A DNA stretch of 64,000 nt from Hymenobacter nitidus (GCF_020447315.1 NZ_JAJADQ010000001.1:1-64000); one strand, 5' to 3'; counted from the first letter of the stretch, positions 1-9,544 are shown. The notes: generated from the letters alone by a model not told the origin. A program made the numbers and translations.

Positions 1-2
1 AC

Positions 3-101
3 GTGCTGCTGCTCAAGAAAGTGGAGGAGCTTACCCTGCACCTCATCGACCTCAACAAGCAGGTCCAGCAACTCAAAGCGGAACAGACGACCCGCAAGTA
101 A
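3..101 (+). CDS. C-terminal fragment of an unknown protein (33 codons)
   Basis: An open frame enters from the left edge and stops with TAA at 99-101. The 32 visible residues begin VLLLKKVEELTLHLIDLNKQ and are Leu/Lys/Glu/Gln-rich with heptad-like spacing, so they probably form a short coiled coil. Tails of this sort end many Bacteroidota surface proteins of the tail-fibre/endosialidase-chaperone (S74) type; that resemblance is from memory. The domain that would settle it lies outside the window. The start is not visible. Confidence 0.5.
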   Translation: MLLLKKVEELTLHLIDLNKQVQQLKAEQTTRK

Positions 102-137
102 GCCAAGTCATTTTGCACGTTTAACAGCACTTGGTTT

Positions 138-2663
138 ATGAAAAATCGACATCTTCTTACCCTGCTGGTTCCCCTTAGTCTGGGCCTGAGCCAGCCACTG
201 CAGGCCCAGGCGCCCACGCCCTGCGGCACGATTGCGCCGAACGACATGACCAGCCGCGACTTTGCGACCTGGGACTGGGAAACACCCCGCGTGAATGCCG
301 CGGGCAACTCGCTCGACTATTGCCGCACCTGGGCCATCCGGCGCCCAAACTTCGCTAACACTTCTGTCGATGCGCCCTGGGAATCGGGTTCCAACGGGGG
401 CCCGCTGCTTCAGCTCAACTACAACCAGGACTATACCCGGGCCAAAGGCTGGGAGCTGCTGCGCGAAAACCTAGGTGCCCTGAACCCCGTGGCCACACCC
501 TATTTCGTGCTGTATAACAAGTACACTGGCATGATCCGGGCGTTCTTCTACCTGGATACCAGCCAGGGCACATACATCAACGGCGCGGTGGTGACCATGA
601 GCCACAGCAGCGTGAATGCCAACCGTAGCACCGGCGTAATGGCCCTGACCAATGAGTTGCTGCTCACTCCGGACAAGTACCAGCAGCGGACCGACCTGAG
701 CACCGACGTAGTGTCGTACGTAGCCAAGCTAAGCGGCCAGAACCACTGGCTCATGGCCGAGTTTACGGCCGCCTACGACCCCAATGCGGGCAGCAGTCAG
801 TTTGCTGGCAACGCCCTGGAGTTTGCCGTGCACGGCATCGTTACGTCGGATGTGAAGCTGAGCGGCAACCTGAGCTTCAAAACCGAGGCCCAGGAAGACT
901 ATGCTTTTGCCGGCAAGAAGGCCGAGGTAATTCAGGAAGATCCGGCCGCGGGCGTCAAGAAGTTTCTGACCAAAGGCAAGAAGCTGCTGGGTTCGGTCAA
1001 GCCCGACCAGGCCGAGAAGTTCGTGAACAAAGTACACGACAAGGCCAACAAGCTGCTCTACGCCCCCAGCTCCCAGCGGGCCGGCAACGCCGGCATGCTC
1101 AACATCTACAGCAAGGTTGCCCAGGCCACCAGCGCCGGGGGCAACCTGCAGAAGACCATTAAAAACGTGCTGAACGTGGCGGGCAGCGTCAGCTCGGCCT
1201 TCGGCATCATCGGCAGCGTGGTGGGCTTCCTCTGGCCGTCGGAAAATGCAGCCACTGAGCCCCAGGCTCCGCCCTTCACCCCGACTATTTCCAACGGCAC
1301 CATCTCGCTGGAAGGCTCGATTACGACCCGCTACCCGCTGGTGACCATCACCGTGCAGGTGCCGGGCACCCAGCACCTGGGCACGGGCACCACCCAGCCC
1401 TACTACGACTGTAAGCTGGGTATTTTTAACATCAAGAACACGCCCGTCCTCAACAAGCTGGCGTGGAACTATTTGGCCGGCGAGCAGACGTATTATGATC
1501 CTTGCTACTATACGAACTGCATCGGTGAATGGGTCACGGCTCCTTACTACGACCAACTGGAGTCGTACCAGGTCAGCAACGACCTGATTGCGGCCTACAA
1601 CAAAGCCGCGGGCTTAAACCTGACGTCGGTGGAAGCAGCGCTGGTGGCGGTAAACACGGGGGAGCCGTTCTACGAGGAAGGCACCTACTCGAGTACCTCC
1701 AACGACACGCGCACAGCGCGCGACTACATGCAGAATCAGATTCAGGCCGGCGTGCTGCAAGTGACCAACATCGACCCGGATAACAACACGCACATGCTCC
1801 AGACGCCCTTCGTAAGCCTGGCCTGCTTCAAGAACATGTCGATTACCGTGAAGCCCGGCGCAAAAGTATACGTACGGGTGAAGGCCATTCTGCACCGCTC
1901 CGACCGCGCCAACGACGCGCCTCCCGTGTACTATGTGCAGGACTACGACGTGACCGTCAACACCGCCAATGCAGTGGCCACCAACCCACGGTTTGGCGCG
2001 GGCAACGAGCCTCCCTTCACCAATCTGGCCGCCGCCCTCGACCCCACGAAGGTAGACGTGGAGCTGAACGATTACAGCGGCTCCTCCACCCGGTACACTA
2101 CGCCCTTTACCACGCAGGCCACCAATTCCATTTTGGCGTCGAACTTTGACTATGCCTACGGCGTGACGACCACCCGAACGGTTGACCACCCGGGCAGCAC
2201 TGGCGCGTCGAAGCTTCTGGCGGGCAATTTTATCGGTCTGGACGCAGGCTTTGAGGTAACGCCCGGCACCAACTTCGTGGCCCTGCCCACGCTGATGGAG
2301 CAGCTCACCTGCGGCCCGCTGCAGGTTGAATTCACGGCGGCGGGCTCCTGCCCCTTCAATACCGGGGCCTACCCCCGCGTGGCTCTGAGCACGGAGGAAA
2401 CCAAGGCTGCACCCCTCAACGACTTCACGCTCTACCCCAACCCCTCGCACGGGCAGGTGCAGCTAGAGCTGAACGCAGCCCCCAACACTGAAGTCCACGT
2501 GCGGGTATACAATGTGTACGGCAGCTTGGTGCAGAATCTGAAGAAGCTGCCCCGCGGTCAGAAGCAGCTCAGCCTGAGCCTGGAAGGCCAGCCCGCCGGC
2601 ATCTACGTGGTGCAGGTCACGATGGGGCAGAACACCATCAGCAAAAAGGTGGTGCTGCAATAA
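138..2663 (+). CDS. T9SS-exported protein of unknown function, C-terminal sorting domain
   Basis: 841 aa. The N-terminus is a Sec signal peptide (basic MKNRH, hydrophobic run, likely cut after QAQA near residue 25). The last ~80 residues form a T9SS type A sorting domain (FTLYPNPS motif near 760, ending KKVVLQ), so the protein should cross the outer membrane and be released or surface-anchored. Residues ~270-310 are Lys-rich and ~345-370 form a Gly/Ser/Val-rich hydrophobic stretch. Several Cys pairs lie at ~455-465 and ~715-740. I recognise no enzymatic domain in the ~700 residues between signal and tail. It is convergent with the TonB receptor, with a shared hairpin between them. ATG at 138 is the only start that gives a signal peptide. 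Export is clear; function is unknown. Confidence 0.85.
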   Translation: MKNRHLLTLLVPLSLGLSQPLQAQAPTPCGTIAPNDMTSRDFATWDWETPRVNAAGNSLDYCRTWAIRRPNFANTSVDAPWESGSNGGPLLQLNYNQDYTRAKGWELLRENLGALNPVATPYFVLYNKYTGMIRAFFYLDTSQGTYINGAVVTMSHSSVNANRSTGVMALTNELLLTPDKYQQRTDLSTDVVSYVAKLSGQNHWLMAEFTAAYDPNAGSSQFAGNALEFAVHGIVTSDVKLSGNLSFKTEAQEDYAFAGKKAEVIQEDPAAGVKKFLTKGKKLLGSVKPDQAEKFVNKVHDKANKLLYAPSSQRAGNAGMLNIYSKVAQATSAGGNLQKTIKNVLNVAGSVSSAFGIIGSVVGFLWPSENAATEPQAPPFTPTISNGTISLEGSITTRYPLVTITVQVPGTQHLGTGTTQPYYDCKLGIFNIKNTPVLNKLAWNYLAGEQTYYDPCYYTNCIGEWVTAPYYDQLESYQVSNDLIAAYNKAAGLNLTSVEAALVAVNTGEPFYEEGTYSSTSNDTRTARDYMQNQIQAGVLQVTNIDPDNNTHMLQTPFVSLACFKNMSITVKPGAKVYVRVKAILHRSDRANDAPPVYYVQDYDVTVNTANAVATNPRFGAGNEPPFTNLAAALDPTKVDVELNDYSGSSTRYTTPFTTQATNSILASNFDYAYGVTTTRTVDHPGSTGASKLLAGNFIGLDAGFEVTPGTNFVALPTLMEQLTCGPLQVEFTAAGSCPFNTGAYPRVALSTEETKAAPLNDFTLYPNPSHGQVQLELNAAPNTEVHVRVYNVYGSLVQNLKKLPRGQKQLSLSLEGQPAGIYVVQVTMGQNTISKKVVLQ

Positions 2664-2709
2664 CCAGAAGCCCTGATTTCCTCGGCCGCAATGCCCTTAC
2701 ATTTACCGA

Positions 2710-2744
2710 CAACAGCCGGCTTCCTACGCGGAGGCCGGCTGTTG
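2710..2744. terminator. Shared hairpin between convergent genes
   Basis: Perfect 11-bp arms at 2710-2720 and 2734-2744 extend inward by about four more pairs to a 5-nt loop. The hairpin lies between the 3' ends of the exported protein and the TonB receptor, so it could end both transcripts. There is no strong U-tract on either side. Confidence 0.5.
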
Positions 2745-2763
2745 TGGCTATGGCGCAAATCGT

Positions 2764-5607
2764 TTAGTTCGAAGTCGGCAGGTTGATTAGCAGCCGGGCA
2801 AAGTAGAAGCCGCCGTTGTAGCCGAACTGGTTGGGGTTGTAAATGGTACGGCCCCGGTTGGTATTGTCGCGGGAGGAGTTGTAGCCCAGGGCGCCCACGG
2901 CAAAGTTCTGCTCACTGTTCAGGGCATTCACCCGGAACTTGTCGGGGTACACGTCGAAGATGTTGTTGGCACCCACCGTCAGCCCGATTTCCTTGCTGAG
3001 CTGCGCACTCAGGGTCAGGTCGGTTATCCACTTAGCCGCAAACGTCTGGTCGATGCTGGAAAACAGGAAGCCGTTGTTGGCGCCGGGGTTATCCAGGCGG
3101 GCATCCCGGTATTCTACCGAGCCAAAACGCAACGTACGGGCCTCCACGCTGAACTTACCCAGCGCATAGCCGGCCGTCAGGTTGATTTTACTGCGGGGCT
3201 GGGCATTCTCGATGCGGCCCCGCTGCTGGCGGTCAAACAGCGTGTTCTGCAGGCCGGTCTGGTCGGCGTCGATGGTGGAGGAGCTGTTCACTTTGCGCAC
3301 TTCGGTCTTGTTGAAGTTGGCCGCTATCGTCAGAGTCAGGCGGCCGGGGCCTACTTCCATGCGGTTGTTGGCTACCACGTCGATGCCGCGGGTGCGGGTG
3401 TCGATGGCGTTGGCAAAAAACTGCACCTGACTCACGGGCAGCGTACCCAGAATGGCTGCTACCGTGGCATTGGCCCGGCTGAACTGTGACGACAGCACAA
3501 TCCGGTCCGCAATGTCAATCTGGTAGGCGTCCACCGTCAGGCTGGCCGTGCGCAGAATGCGGGCCGTAATGCCCAGGCTGTAGTTCAGGGATTCTTCCTG
3601 CTTCAGGGCCGGAATGCCGAAACCCTGCTGCCCGGTGCCGCCCGCCGTGAAGGTGTTGCGCACGATGGGGTTGTCGTTGTTCACGGTCAGCACCTGGTTG
3701 GGGGCGCCCTGCACAAACTGGGTGCTGGTATTGGTGAAGTAGCGCTGCTGCAGGGAAGGCGCCCGAAAACCGTTGCTCAGGGCCCCGCGCACGGCCACGT
3801 CGGGCAGAATGCTGTAGCGGGCCGCCACCTTGCCGCTCACGTTGTTGCCAAAGTCGCTGTAGCGCTCGGCGCGGCCGGCCACGCTTACCAGCAACTTCTC
3901 GGTGATGTCACTTTCCAGGTCGATGTAGCCGGCGGTATTGGTGCGGGAGCGGTTTACGGCGTCGGAGGGCTGGTAGCCGGGAAACACCTGGGCCCCGGCC
4001 GCAGCCGGCGTGCCGGGCGCAATCAGGCGGCCGTAGTTGGCGTAGGAGCCCCGCTCTCCCGCCATAATCTGGTAGTTGTCGTCGCGGTATTCCAGCCCGA
4101 AGGCCACGTTCAGGGTGCTCAGCGCGGCTACGTCGGTAAAGCGGCGGGTGAAGTTCAGGTTACTCGTGTTCTGCCGAAACGCGATGGAGCCGGCGTAGAA
4201 GTTGGTCGGACTCAGCCCCACGGGCAAGGAGGCGTTGAGCGTGTTGCTGATGTCGAAGCGCAGCTCGTTGCGGCCAAACGTGTTGCTCAGATCCACGTCG
4301 AAGCCGGCCACCTGGGTGCGCAGCCCGGCAATAATCGACTGGTCATCAATAAGGGTATTGATGAAGGGCAGAAAGCCGTTGGGGTAGATGGTGGCGTCCA
4401 TTTGCGTGAGCTGGTTGGGCAGCCGGTAGAAGCCGGCGGCCTTGCCGGTGCGGTGCGTCACGCCGGCCGTCACGTAGGCCTGCAGCCCGATGGATTTCAC
4501 CAGGGTGTAGCCCAAGTTGAGGAAGCCGCCGTAGTTGCGGGCTTCCGACTGGCCCAGGCGCAGGTTTTTGCGGTCGTAGCCGTTTTGCCGGACCAGCGCG
4601 TCGTCCTGAGCTTTCAACTCGCGGCGCTTCTGCTCGGTGTCGGCGCTGCCAGGGTAGTTGCCGCCGTTGCCACCGAGGTAAATCAGCGGGGCCGTGTCGG
4701 TACCGGTGCGGTTGGTGTAGCTGCGGTTGCTGAACTGCCCGCTCAAATCGAGGTAGCCGCGCCCGTTCAGGCCGATGCCCACGTTGGCATCGGCCTGGTA
4801 GAGGCGGCCGTCGCCCTCGTAGGTCTGGCCCACGGTGCTGCTGGCCTGCACGCCGGTGGTGTCATCCTTCAACTGAATGTTGATGACGCCCGCAATAGCA
4901 TCGGAGCCGTACTGGGCCGCCGCTCCGTCGCGCAGCACCTCGATGCGCTTGATGGACGCATTGGGAATCGTATTCAAGTCAGTGCCCACCGAGCCGCGGC
5001 CCACCGTGCCGTTGATGTTGACCAGGGCCGAAGAATGCCGCCGCTTGCCGTTCACGAGCACCAGCACCTGGTCGGGACCGAGGCCGCGCAGGGAGGCCGG
5101 GTCCACGTGGTCGGTGCCGTCGGAGATAGACTGGCGCGACGACTGAAATGACGGGGCCACGTAGGTCAGAATCTGCGACACGTCGACTTGGGCAAACAGC
5201 TTTATTTCGCGGGCCGAAATAACGTCGACGGGCGCCGTGGTCAGGATATTGGACCGGCCCTCGGTGGCCCGGGAGCCCGTCACGACCACCTCGCTGAGGT
5301 CGGTGGTGGCGTCCTGCAGACGCACGTCAACAGCGGTGCGTCCCCCCACGGCTACCTGCTGGGCGGCGGAGCCGATGGCGGAAAAAACCAGAACGGCATT
5401 GGCGGGCACGCCAATCGAGTAGCGGCCCTCACTATCGGTGGAAGTGCCATTGGCGGTGCCTTTTTCCAGCACCGTGACGCCGGGCTGGGCCGCGCCGGTA
5501 GCACTGGTTACACGCCCCGTTACGGTGGTGGTTTGGGCAGAGCTGCGGGTGGTCAGCAGGAGCAGCGTGAGCAGCAGCGTGCAGGTAAGGAGTAGGCGTT
5601 TTTTCAT
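2764..5607 (-). CDS. TonB-dependent outer-membrane receptor with carboxypeptidase-D-like N-domain
   Basis: 947 aa. Order: signal peptide (1-24), CarboxypepD-regulatory-like/DUF4480 domain (~27-110, VTGRVTSATGAAQPGVTV), plug domain (~118-245, including VLVNGKRRHSSALVNINGTVG and the IEVLRDGAAAQYGSDAIAGVI segment), then a ~700-residue beta-barrel. It should import a bulky substrate across the outer membrane using TonB energy. No SusD-like partner lies beside it, so a SusCD glycan pair is not supported. The plug resembles receptors of the iron/cobalamin or broad-specificity class. The substrate cannot be read from sequence. It appears monocistronic. Confidence 0.93.
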   Translation of the reverse strand: MKKRLLLTCTLLLTLLLLTTRSSAQTTTVTGRVTSATGAAQPGVTVLEKGTANGTSTDSEGRYSIGVPANAVLVFSAIGSAAQQVAVGGRTAVDVRLQDATTDLSEVVVTGSRATEGRSNILTTAPVDVISAREIKLFAQVDVSQILTYVAPSFQSSRQSISDGTDHVDPASLRGLGPDQVLVLVNGKRRHSSALVNINGTVGRGSVGTDLNTIPNASIKRIEVLRDGAAAQYGSDAIAGVINIQLKDDTTGVQASSTVGQTYEGDGRLYQADANVGIGLNGRGYLDLSGQFSNRSYTNRTGTDTAPLIYLGGNGGNYPGSADTEQKRRELKAQDDALVRQNGYDRKNLRLGQSEARNYGGFLNLGYTLVKSIGLQAYVTAGVTHRTGKAAGFYRLPNQLTQMDATIYPNGFLPFINTLIDDQSIIAGLRTQVAGFDVDLSNTFGRNELRFDISNTLNASLPVGLSPTNFYAGSIAFRQNTSNLNFTRRFTDVAALSTLNVAFGLEYRDDNYQIMAGERGSYANYGRLIAPGTPAAAGAQVFPGYQPSDAVNRSRTNTAGYIDLESDITEKLLVSVAGRAERYSDFGNNVSGKVAARYSILPDVAVRGALSNGFRAPSLQQRYFTNTSTQFVQGAPNQVLTVNNDNPIVRNTFTAGGTGQQGFGIPALKQEESLNYSLGITARILRTASLTVDAYQIDIADRIVLSSQFSRANATVAAILGTLPVSQVQFFANAIDTRTRGIDVVANNRMEVGPGRLTLTIAANFNKTEVRKVNSSSTIDADQTGLQNTLFDRQQRGRIENAQPRSKINLTAGYALGKFSVEARTLRFGSVEYRDARLDNPGANNGFLFSSIDQTFAAKWITDLTLSAQLSKEIGLTVGANNIFDVYPDKFRVNALNSEQNFAVGALGYNSSRDNTNRGRTIYNPNQFGYNGGFYFARLLINLPTSN

Positions 5608-5734
5608 ACAAACCCAAAATGTAAATGGTGGAAAGTCGGCTAATGCAGCAGCTGCGGGAAGCCGTACGCCCGGTTACAATGGTATTTTGTTGGTAATCAG
5701 CCCGGTTTCCTTAAATATAGCAGTATACCTATAA

Positions 5735-5765
5735 CAAAAAAGCAAACCGCTTGGGGTTTGCTTTT
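5735..5765 (-). terminator. Intrinsic terminator after the MBL-fold hydrolase gene
   Basis: An 11-bp stem (5738-5748 with 5755-5765) and 6-nt loop are followed on the minus strand by a run of T (plus-strand A at 5736-5740). It sits just after the stop of the minus-strand MBL gene and upstream of the TonB receptor, so the two are separate units. Confidence 0.75.
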
Positions 5766-5799
5766 ATACTTTTCCGTTCAACTGCCTTCTCAGCAGCGT

Positions 5800-6798
5800 T
5801 CAGCTACTGAGTGGGTTGCGCCACCACTGCGAGTTCAGCGCCCCTTCTGCCACCGTCACGCGCTGGCCGGGCCGGGGCAGCACCAGCGGCACTTGTAGCG
5901 CCGCCGCGGCTTGCAGCAGCCGCTCCACCGGCTCGGTCCAGCCGTGGAAAGCCAGATTGAACGTGCCCCAGTGCAACGGCAGCAGCAGCTGGCCGCCCAG
6001 CGCCTGGTGAGCCGCCAGGGCGTGGTCGGGACCCATATGAATGTCGGCCCACAGCTCGTCGTAAGCCCCGATTTCGAGCATGGTCAGGTCGAATGGCCCG
6101 TAGGCCGCTCCGATTTCTCGAAAGGCGCTTTCGTAGGGCCCAGAGTCGCCGCCGAAAAAGGCGCGGTGCGTGGGCCCGAGCAGGCACCAGGAGGCCCAGA
6201 GCGTGTTGTCGCGGGTGAGCGTGCGGCCCGAAAAATGCCGGGCCGGCGTGGCCACCAACGTATGCGTACCGTCCAGCCGCACTTCCTGCCACCAATCCAG
6301 CTCGGTTATCTGAGAGGCCGGCACGCCCCAGCGGCGCAGGTGGCCGCCCACGCCCAAGGGGCAGAAAAACGGCACGCCCGTGCGGCTCAGCGCCCGAATA
6401 GCGTCTTTGTCGAGGTGGTCGTAATGGTCGTGGGAAAGAATGACGGCGTCGAGCGGGGGCAGTTCGGCCAGCTGTAGCGGCGCGGGAAAGAAGCGCTTCG
6501 GTCCTACCACCGCCAACGGCGAAGCCCGCAGCCGCCACACCGGGTCGGTCAGAAACCGTTTGCCGTCCAGCTCAATCAGCGTGGACGAGTGCCCGAACCA
6601 CGTGACGCGCAGCGTGGCGGCCGGTACCGGCTCGGCCAGAGCGGCTACGTCGGCCCGGAATGGGCCCAGCGGCGCTTTCGGCTCCCGCTCCTCCGTGCCC
6701 CGCAACCAGCGGCTCAGCATCCGACCATAGTCCATCGACATGCCGGTGACAACGGTATTCAGGTATTTTTTGCCCGTAAACTGCGAAGGTGTTTTCAT
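5800..6798 (-). CDS. MBL-fold metal-dependent hydrolase (UlaG / NAPE-PLD-like)
   Basis: 332 aa. The metallo-beta-lactamase core shows HSSTLIELDGKRFLTDPVW (first strand and Asp), the metal-binding HxHxDH as SHDHYDHLD near residue 125, a later ARHFSGR His, a GDSG Asp near 218, and a C-terminal LHWGTF His. This pattern fits cytoplasmic MBL hydrolases of the UlaG/NAPE-phospholipase-D-like group, which act on lactones or phosphodiesters. There is no signal peptide. The first ~40 residues (KKYLNT) resemble the N-terminus of the Bacteroidota MBL proteins related to YtnP/RomA. The substrate is not predictable. It is followed by its own terminator. Confidence 0.88.
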   Translation of the reverse strand: MKTPSQFTGKKYLNTVVTGMSMDYGRMLSRWLRGTEEREPKAPLGPFRADVAALAEPVPAATLRVTWFGHSSTLIELDGKRFLTDPVWRLRASPLAVVGPKRFFPAPLQLAELPPLDAVILSHDHYDHLDKDAIRALSRTGVPFFCPLGVGGHLRRWGVPASQITELDWWQEVRLDGTHTLVATPARHFSGRTLTRDNTLWASWCLLGPTHRAFFGGDSGPYESAFREIGAAYGPFDLTMLEIGAYDELWADIHMGPDHALAAHQALGGQLLLPLHWGTFNLAFHGWTEPVERLLQAAAALQVPLVLPRPGQRVTVAEGALNSQWWRNPLSS

Positions 6799-6884
6799 GG
6801 GAAAGCCGGGAGGTAAGAGCCAGCTGTTCTACCAGACGCACAGCGGCCGACTTTACTTTACGACTCCTGGTGGGCACCCCGCTT

Positions 6885-7577
6885 TTACTTCAGCAGACCC
6901 TGCGCGACCGGCAACGCCCGCTGGGCCCACTGCTGCATCTGCTTGCCCGAGTAGTGCAGGCCATCCGGGGCAAACTGGCTGACGTCCCCGGTCGCAGCCC
7001 GGGTCAGGTCGGTGATATCGACGAAGGCTACCCCGGCCCGCTGGCACTCCTCCCGCGCCGCGCCGTTGAACTGGTCTATTTCGCGGGCAATGCGGGCCTG
7101 GTCGGAGCTCTGCGCATAGGGCGAGCGGCCCCAGTCCGGGATGCTCAGCACGAATACGCGCCCCGGGCGGTTGCCGGCAAAGGTGGTGGCCGTTTGCAGC
7201 AGCTGCCGAAACTCGGTGCGGTAGGTAGCCAGCGGCAGGTTGCGAAACTGGTTGTTCACGCCGATCTGCAACGAAACCAGCTCGTAGGTGCGCGTATTGT
7301 TGGCCTCCCGAATAGCCTGCTGCAGCTCCCCGGAGGTCCAGCCAGTACGGGCAATGATGTCGGGAGAAGCAAAGCCGGCCGTGCGGGCCAACTGCACGCT
7401 CCAGCGGTCGGCCTGCGGCACGCCCTGCCCGATGGTGTAGGAGTCGCCCAAGGACAGAAAAGAAGCGCCCGAACCAGTCGGCGCAGTTGGCCCGGAGCCG
7501 GGACCCGCCGCCGGAAGCGGCGACTTCTCGGTGCAGCCGAAGCTGAAAAGAAAAGCAAGAATGATCAGCAGGCGCAT
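6885..7577 (-). CDS. SGNH/GDSL-family esterase-like lipoprotein
   Basis: About 230 aa from the ATG at 7577. I prefer this start to the in-frame ATG 33 nt upstream because it places MRLLIILAFLFSFGC as a lipoprotein signal with the modified Cys at 15. Block I is FLSLGDSYTIGQGV (nucleophile Ser in GDSY), block III is IGVNNQF, and block V is DGLHYS with the catalytic Asp and His. Members hydrolyse acyl or acetyl esters; here the target is unknown and the protein should be membrane-anchored. It follows a small exported protein on the same strand, with a 9-bp inverted repeat (7663-7671 and 7707-7715) between them. Confidence 0.88.
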   Translation of the reverse strand: MRLLIILAFLFSFGCTEKSPLPAAGPGSGPTAPTGSGASFLSLGDSYTIGQGVPQADRWSVQLARTAGFASPDIIARTGWTSGELQQAIREANNTRTYELVSLQIGVNNQFRNLPLATYRTEFRQLLQTATTFAGNRPGRVFVLSIPDWGRSPYAQSSDQARIAREIDQFNGAAREECQRAGVAFVDITDLTRAATGDVSQFAPDGLHYSGKQMQQWAQRALPVAQGLLK

Positions 7578-7716
7578 ACGCTCGGGGAAATCGGAAACAG
7601 ACTCTGCCACATACGCCGTCCTTCACCCGTCAGATTTAGCCCAGCGGCCCGAAAACCAAAAGCCGCCCGCTCCCTGCGGAACGAACGGCTTGGTAAGGAG
7701 ACTACTAGCGGGCGGG

Positions 7717-8238
7717 TTACCAGGGCATTTTCAGCGCGTCGTCTAGCTTGGTGAAGGCGCCGAAGCGGACTTTGCCCCGGCTGTAGCGCAGCGTGCCTTG
7801 CGGCACGGCCTGGGCGGCGGCTACCACCTGCCGGAAAGCCGTTTTGTTCGGAGCCGATTCCAGGCCGAAAAACTCGGCCGGGAATGCCGTGGAACCGCTG
7901 TTCATGGGCCCGGCCAGCAGGAAGAGGCCGGTCAGCTTCCAGCCATCAGCCACGCGCACGGCCCGGATTTTCATCTGTTCCTGCAGCGTCTGGGCCGAGG
8001 CCTGAGACTGGGTCGTTACCAGACCTCGCTCTGCATCCAGCGTATCCAGCACAAAGCCATTACGCTTCAGACACTGACCGAGCCCGGCCAGCACTGAGTC
8101 GGGCTGAGCGGTGGTTTGGACCAGCACGGTGTTGGCCCGACTAAATGGAACTGATTCCTCTTTCGGCTGCTGGGCCGCCGCCGAAAGGCTGGTGCCCAGC
8201 GCAACGCTCAGTGCTCCTGCAAACCAGCTGTTCCGCAT
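7717..8238 (-). CDS. Small exported protein of unknown function
   Basis: 173 aa with a Sec signal peptide (MRNSWFAGALSVALG, cut near SAAAQQ). The mature part has no motif I recognise. It has the alternating strand/helix look of small periplasmic proteins such as DUF4468-like or DUF4136-like families, but I cannot assign one. Its ATG shares one base with the stop of the upstream cystathionine synthase gene (TAATG at 8240-8236 on the minus strand), so the two are probably translationally coupled. Confidence 0.7.
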   Translation of the reverse strand: MRNSWFAGALSVALGTSLSAAAQQPKEESVPFSRANTVLVQTTAQPDSVLAGLGQCLKRNGFVLDTLDAERGLVTTQSQASAQTLQEQMKIRAVRVADGWKLTGLFLLAGPMNSGSTAFPAEFFGLESAPNKTAFRQVVAAAQAVPQGTLRYSRGKVRFGAFTKLDDALKMPW

Positions 8239-9377
8239 TAGCCGATGGCCTGCTTCAGGTCCTCAATCAGGTCTTCCACATCCTCGATGCCCACGCTGAG
8301 GCGAATCAGGGAGTCGGACAGGCCGGCGGCTTTGCGGGCTTCGGCCGGAATGCTGGCGTGCGTCATGGTAGCGGGGTGACCCGAGAGGCTTTCCACGCCG
8401 CCCAGGCTTTCGGCCAGCGAGAACAGCTGAAATTTCTCCAGCACGGCAATGGCGTCTTCTTTCCGGTCGCCTTCGAGCACGAAGGAAATCATGCCGCCGA
8501 AGTCGTTCATCTGCCGGGCCGCCACCTCATGGTTGGGATGATCAGCAAAGCCGGGCCAGTACACCTTGCCCACTTTGGGGTGCGCCTTCAGATACTCGGC
8601 GATTTTGCGGCCGTTTTCGCAGTGGCGCTGCATACGGATGTGCAGCGTTTTGAGGCCGCGCAGCACCAGGAAGCAGTCCTGGGGGCCGGGCGTACCACCG
8701 CAGGCGTTCTGGTAGAAGCTCAGGCGCTCGTGCAGCTGGTCGTCGTTGTACACCAGGGCACCCATCACGGTATCGGAGTGGCCGGCCATGTACTTAGTGA
8801 GCGAATACACCACGATGTCGGCCCCCAGCGCCAGCGGAGTCTGCAGGTAAGGCGTCGAGAAGGTATTATCGACCACCAGCAACGCACCGGCTTCCTTAGC
8901 CACGGCGGCGGCGGCGGCAATGTCGATGACGTTGAGCAGCGGGTTGGTGGGCGTTTCCACCCAGATCATCTTGGTGCGCTCGTTCACCTTGGCCCGCACG
9001 GCTTCCATATCGTGCATGGGCACAAAGTGGAATTTGATGCCCAGCGGCTCGTATACTTTAGTGAAGATGCGGTAGGAGCCGCCGTAGAGGTCGTTGGTCG
9101 AAATAACCTCGTCGCCGGGCTGCAACAGCTTCACCACGCAGTCGGTGGCGGCCATGCCCGAGGCGAAAGCCAGGCCGTGCTGGCCGTTGTCGAGAGCCGC
9201 CAGCGCGTCCTGCAGCTGGGTGCGGGTCGGGTTGTGGGTGCGCGAGTATTCGAAGCCTTTGTGGTCGCCGGGGGAGCGCTGCACATAGGTAGAGGTCTGG
9301 TAGATGGGCGTCATGATGGCCCCGGTGGTGGGGTCAGGGTGCACGCCGGCGTGGATGGCTTTGGTACCGAATTTCAT
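8238..9377 (-). CDS. metB: Trans-sulfuration PLP enzyme: cystathionine gamma-synthase or lyase
   Basis: 379 aa, the usual length of the Cys/Met-metabolism PLP family. Seen: KFGTKAIHAGVHPDPTTGA at the start, YSRTHNPTR, FASGMAATD, the WVETPTNPLL strand, the PLP-lysine motif VYSLTKYMAGHSD (Lys ~197), and the C-terminal SLGGVESLSGHPATMTHAS and RLSVGIEDVEDLI signatures. It should make cystathionine from an acyl-homoserine and cysteine, or cleave cystathionine; sequence reading alone does not separate gamma-synthase, gamma-lyase and beta-lyase. Cytoplasmic. A promoter lies at 9431-9438. No SAM riboswitch is visible in its short leader. Confidence 0.9.
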   Translation of the reverse strand: MKFGTKAIHAGVHPDPTTGAIMTPIYQTSTYVQRSPGDHKGFEYSRTHNPTRTQLQDALAALDNGQHGLAFASGMAATDCVVKLLQPGDEVISTNDLYGGSYRIFTKVYEPLGIKFHFVPMHDMEAVRAKVNERTKMIWVETPTNPLLNVIDIAAAAAVAKEAGALLVVDNTFSTPYLQTPLALGADIVVYSLTKYMAGHSDTVMGALVYNDDQLHERLSFYQNACGGTPGPQDCFLVLRGLKTLHIRMQRHCENGRKIAEYLKAHPKVGKVYWPGFADHPNHEVAARQMNDFGGMISFVLEGDRKEDAIAVLEKFQLFSLAESLGGVESLSGHPATMTHASIPAEARKAAGLSDSLIRLSVGIEDVEDLIEDLKQAIG

Positions 9378-9430
9378 GGGTGAGGTGTTACGGAATCAAA
9401 AAGGAAGACGCGTTGCTCGGAGCTGGGCGC

Positions 9431-9438
9431 CAAAGGTA
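9431..9438 (-). promoter_or_regulatory. Bacteroidota -7 promoter element for the cystathionine synthase gene
   Basis: The minus strand reads TACCTTTG, an exact match to TAnnTTTG. A T-rich stretch stands where the -33 box is expected (about 19 nt upstream), but a perfect TTG is absent. It lies about 55 nt before the ATG at 9377, a reasonable leader length. Confidence 0.55.
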
Positions 9439-9544
9439 AGAAGGTCGGCGCGAGAAAAGTTTCTTTAAATCTGGGGCGGCCTGCATACGTGCCCGCCGCA
9501 AACCGGTACCTTGGTGGCAAAGTTTTATTCACACCTAACCCGTT

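Noticed and set aside
2764..5607. SusC of a polysaccharide utilisation locus
   Set aside because: No susD-like gene or glycoside hydrolase is adjacent; the glycanase set is 10 kb away and separated by unrelated genes.
9378..9544. SAM riboswitch before the cystathionine synthase gene
   Set aside because: The leader after the promoter is about 50 nt, too short for a SAM-I fold, and no characteristic motifs are seen.
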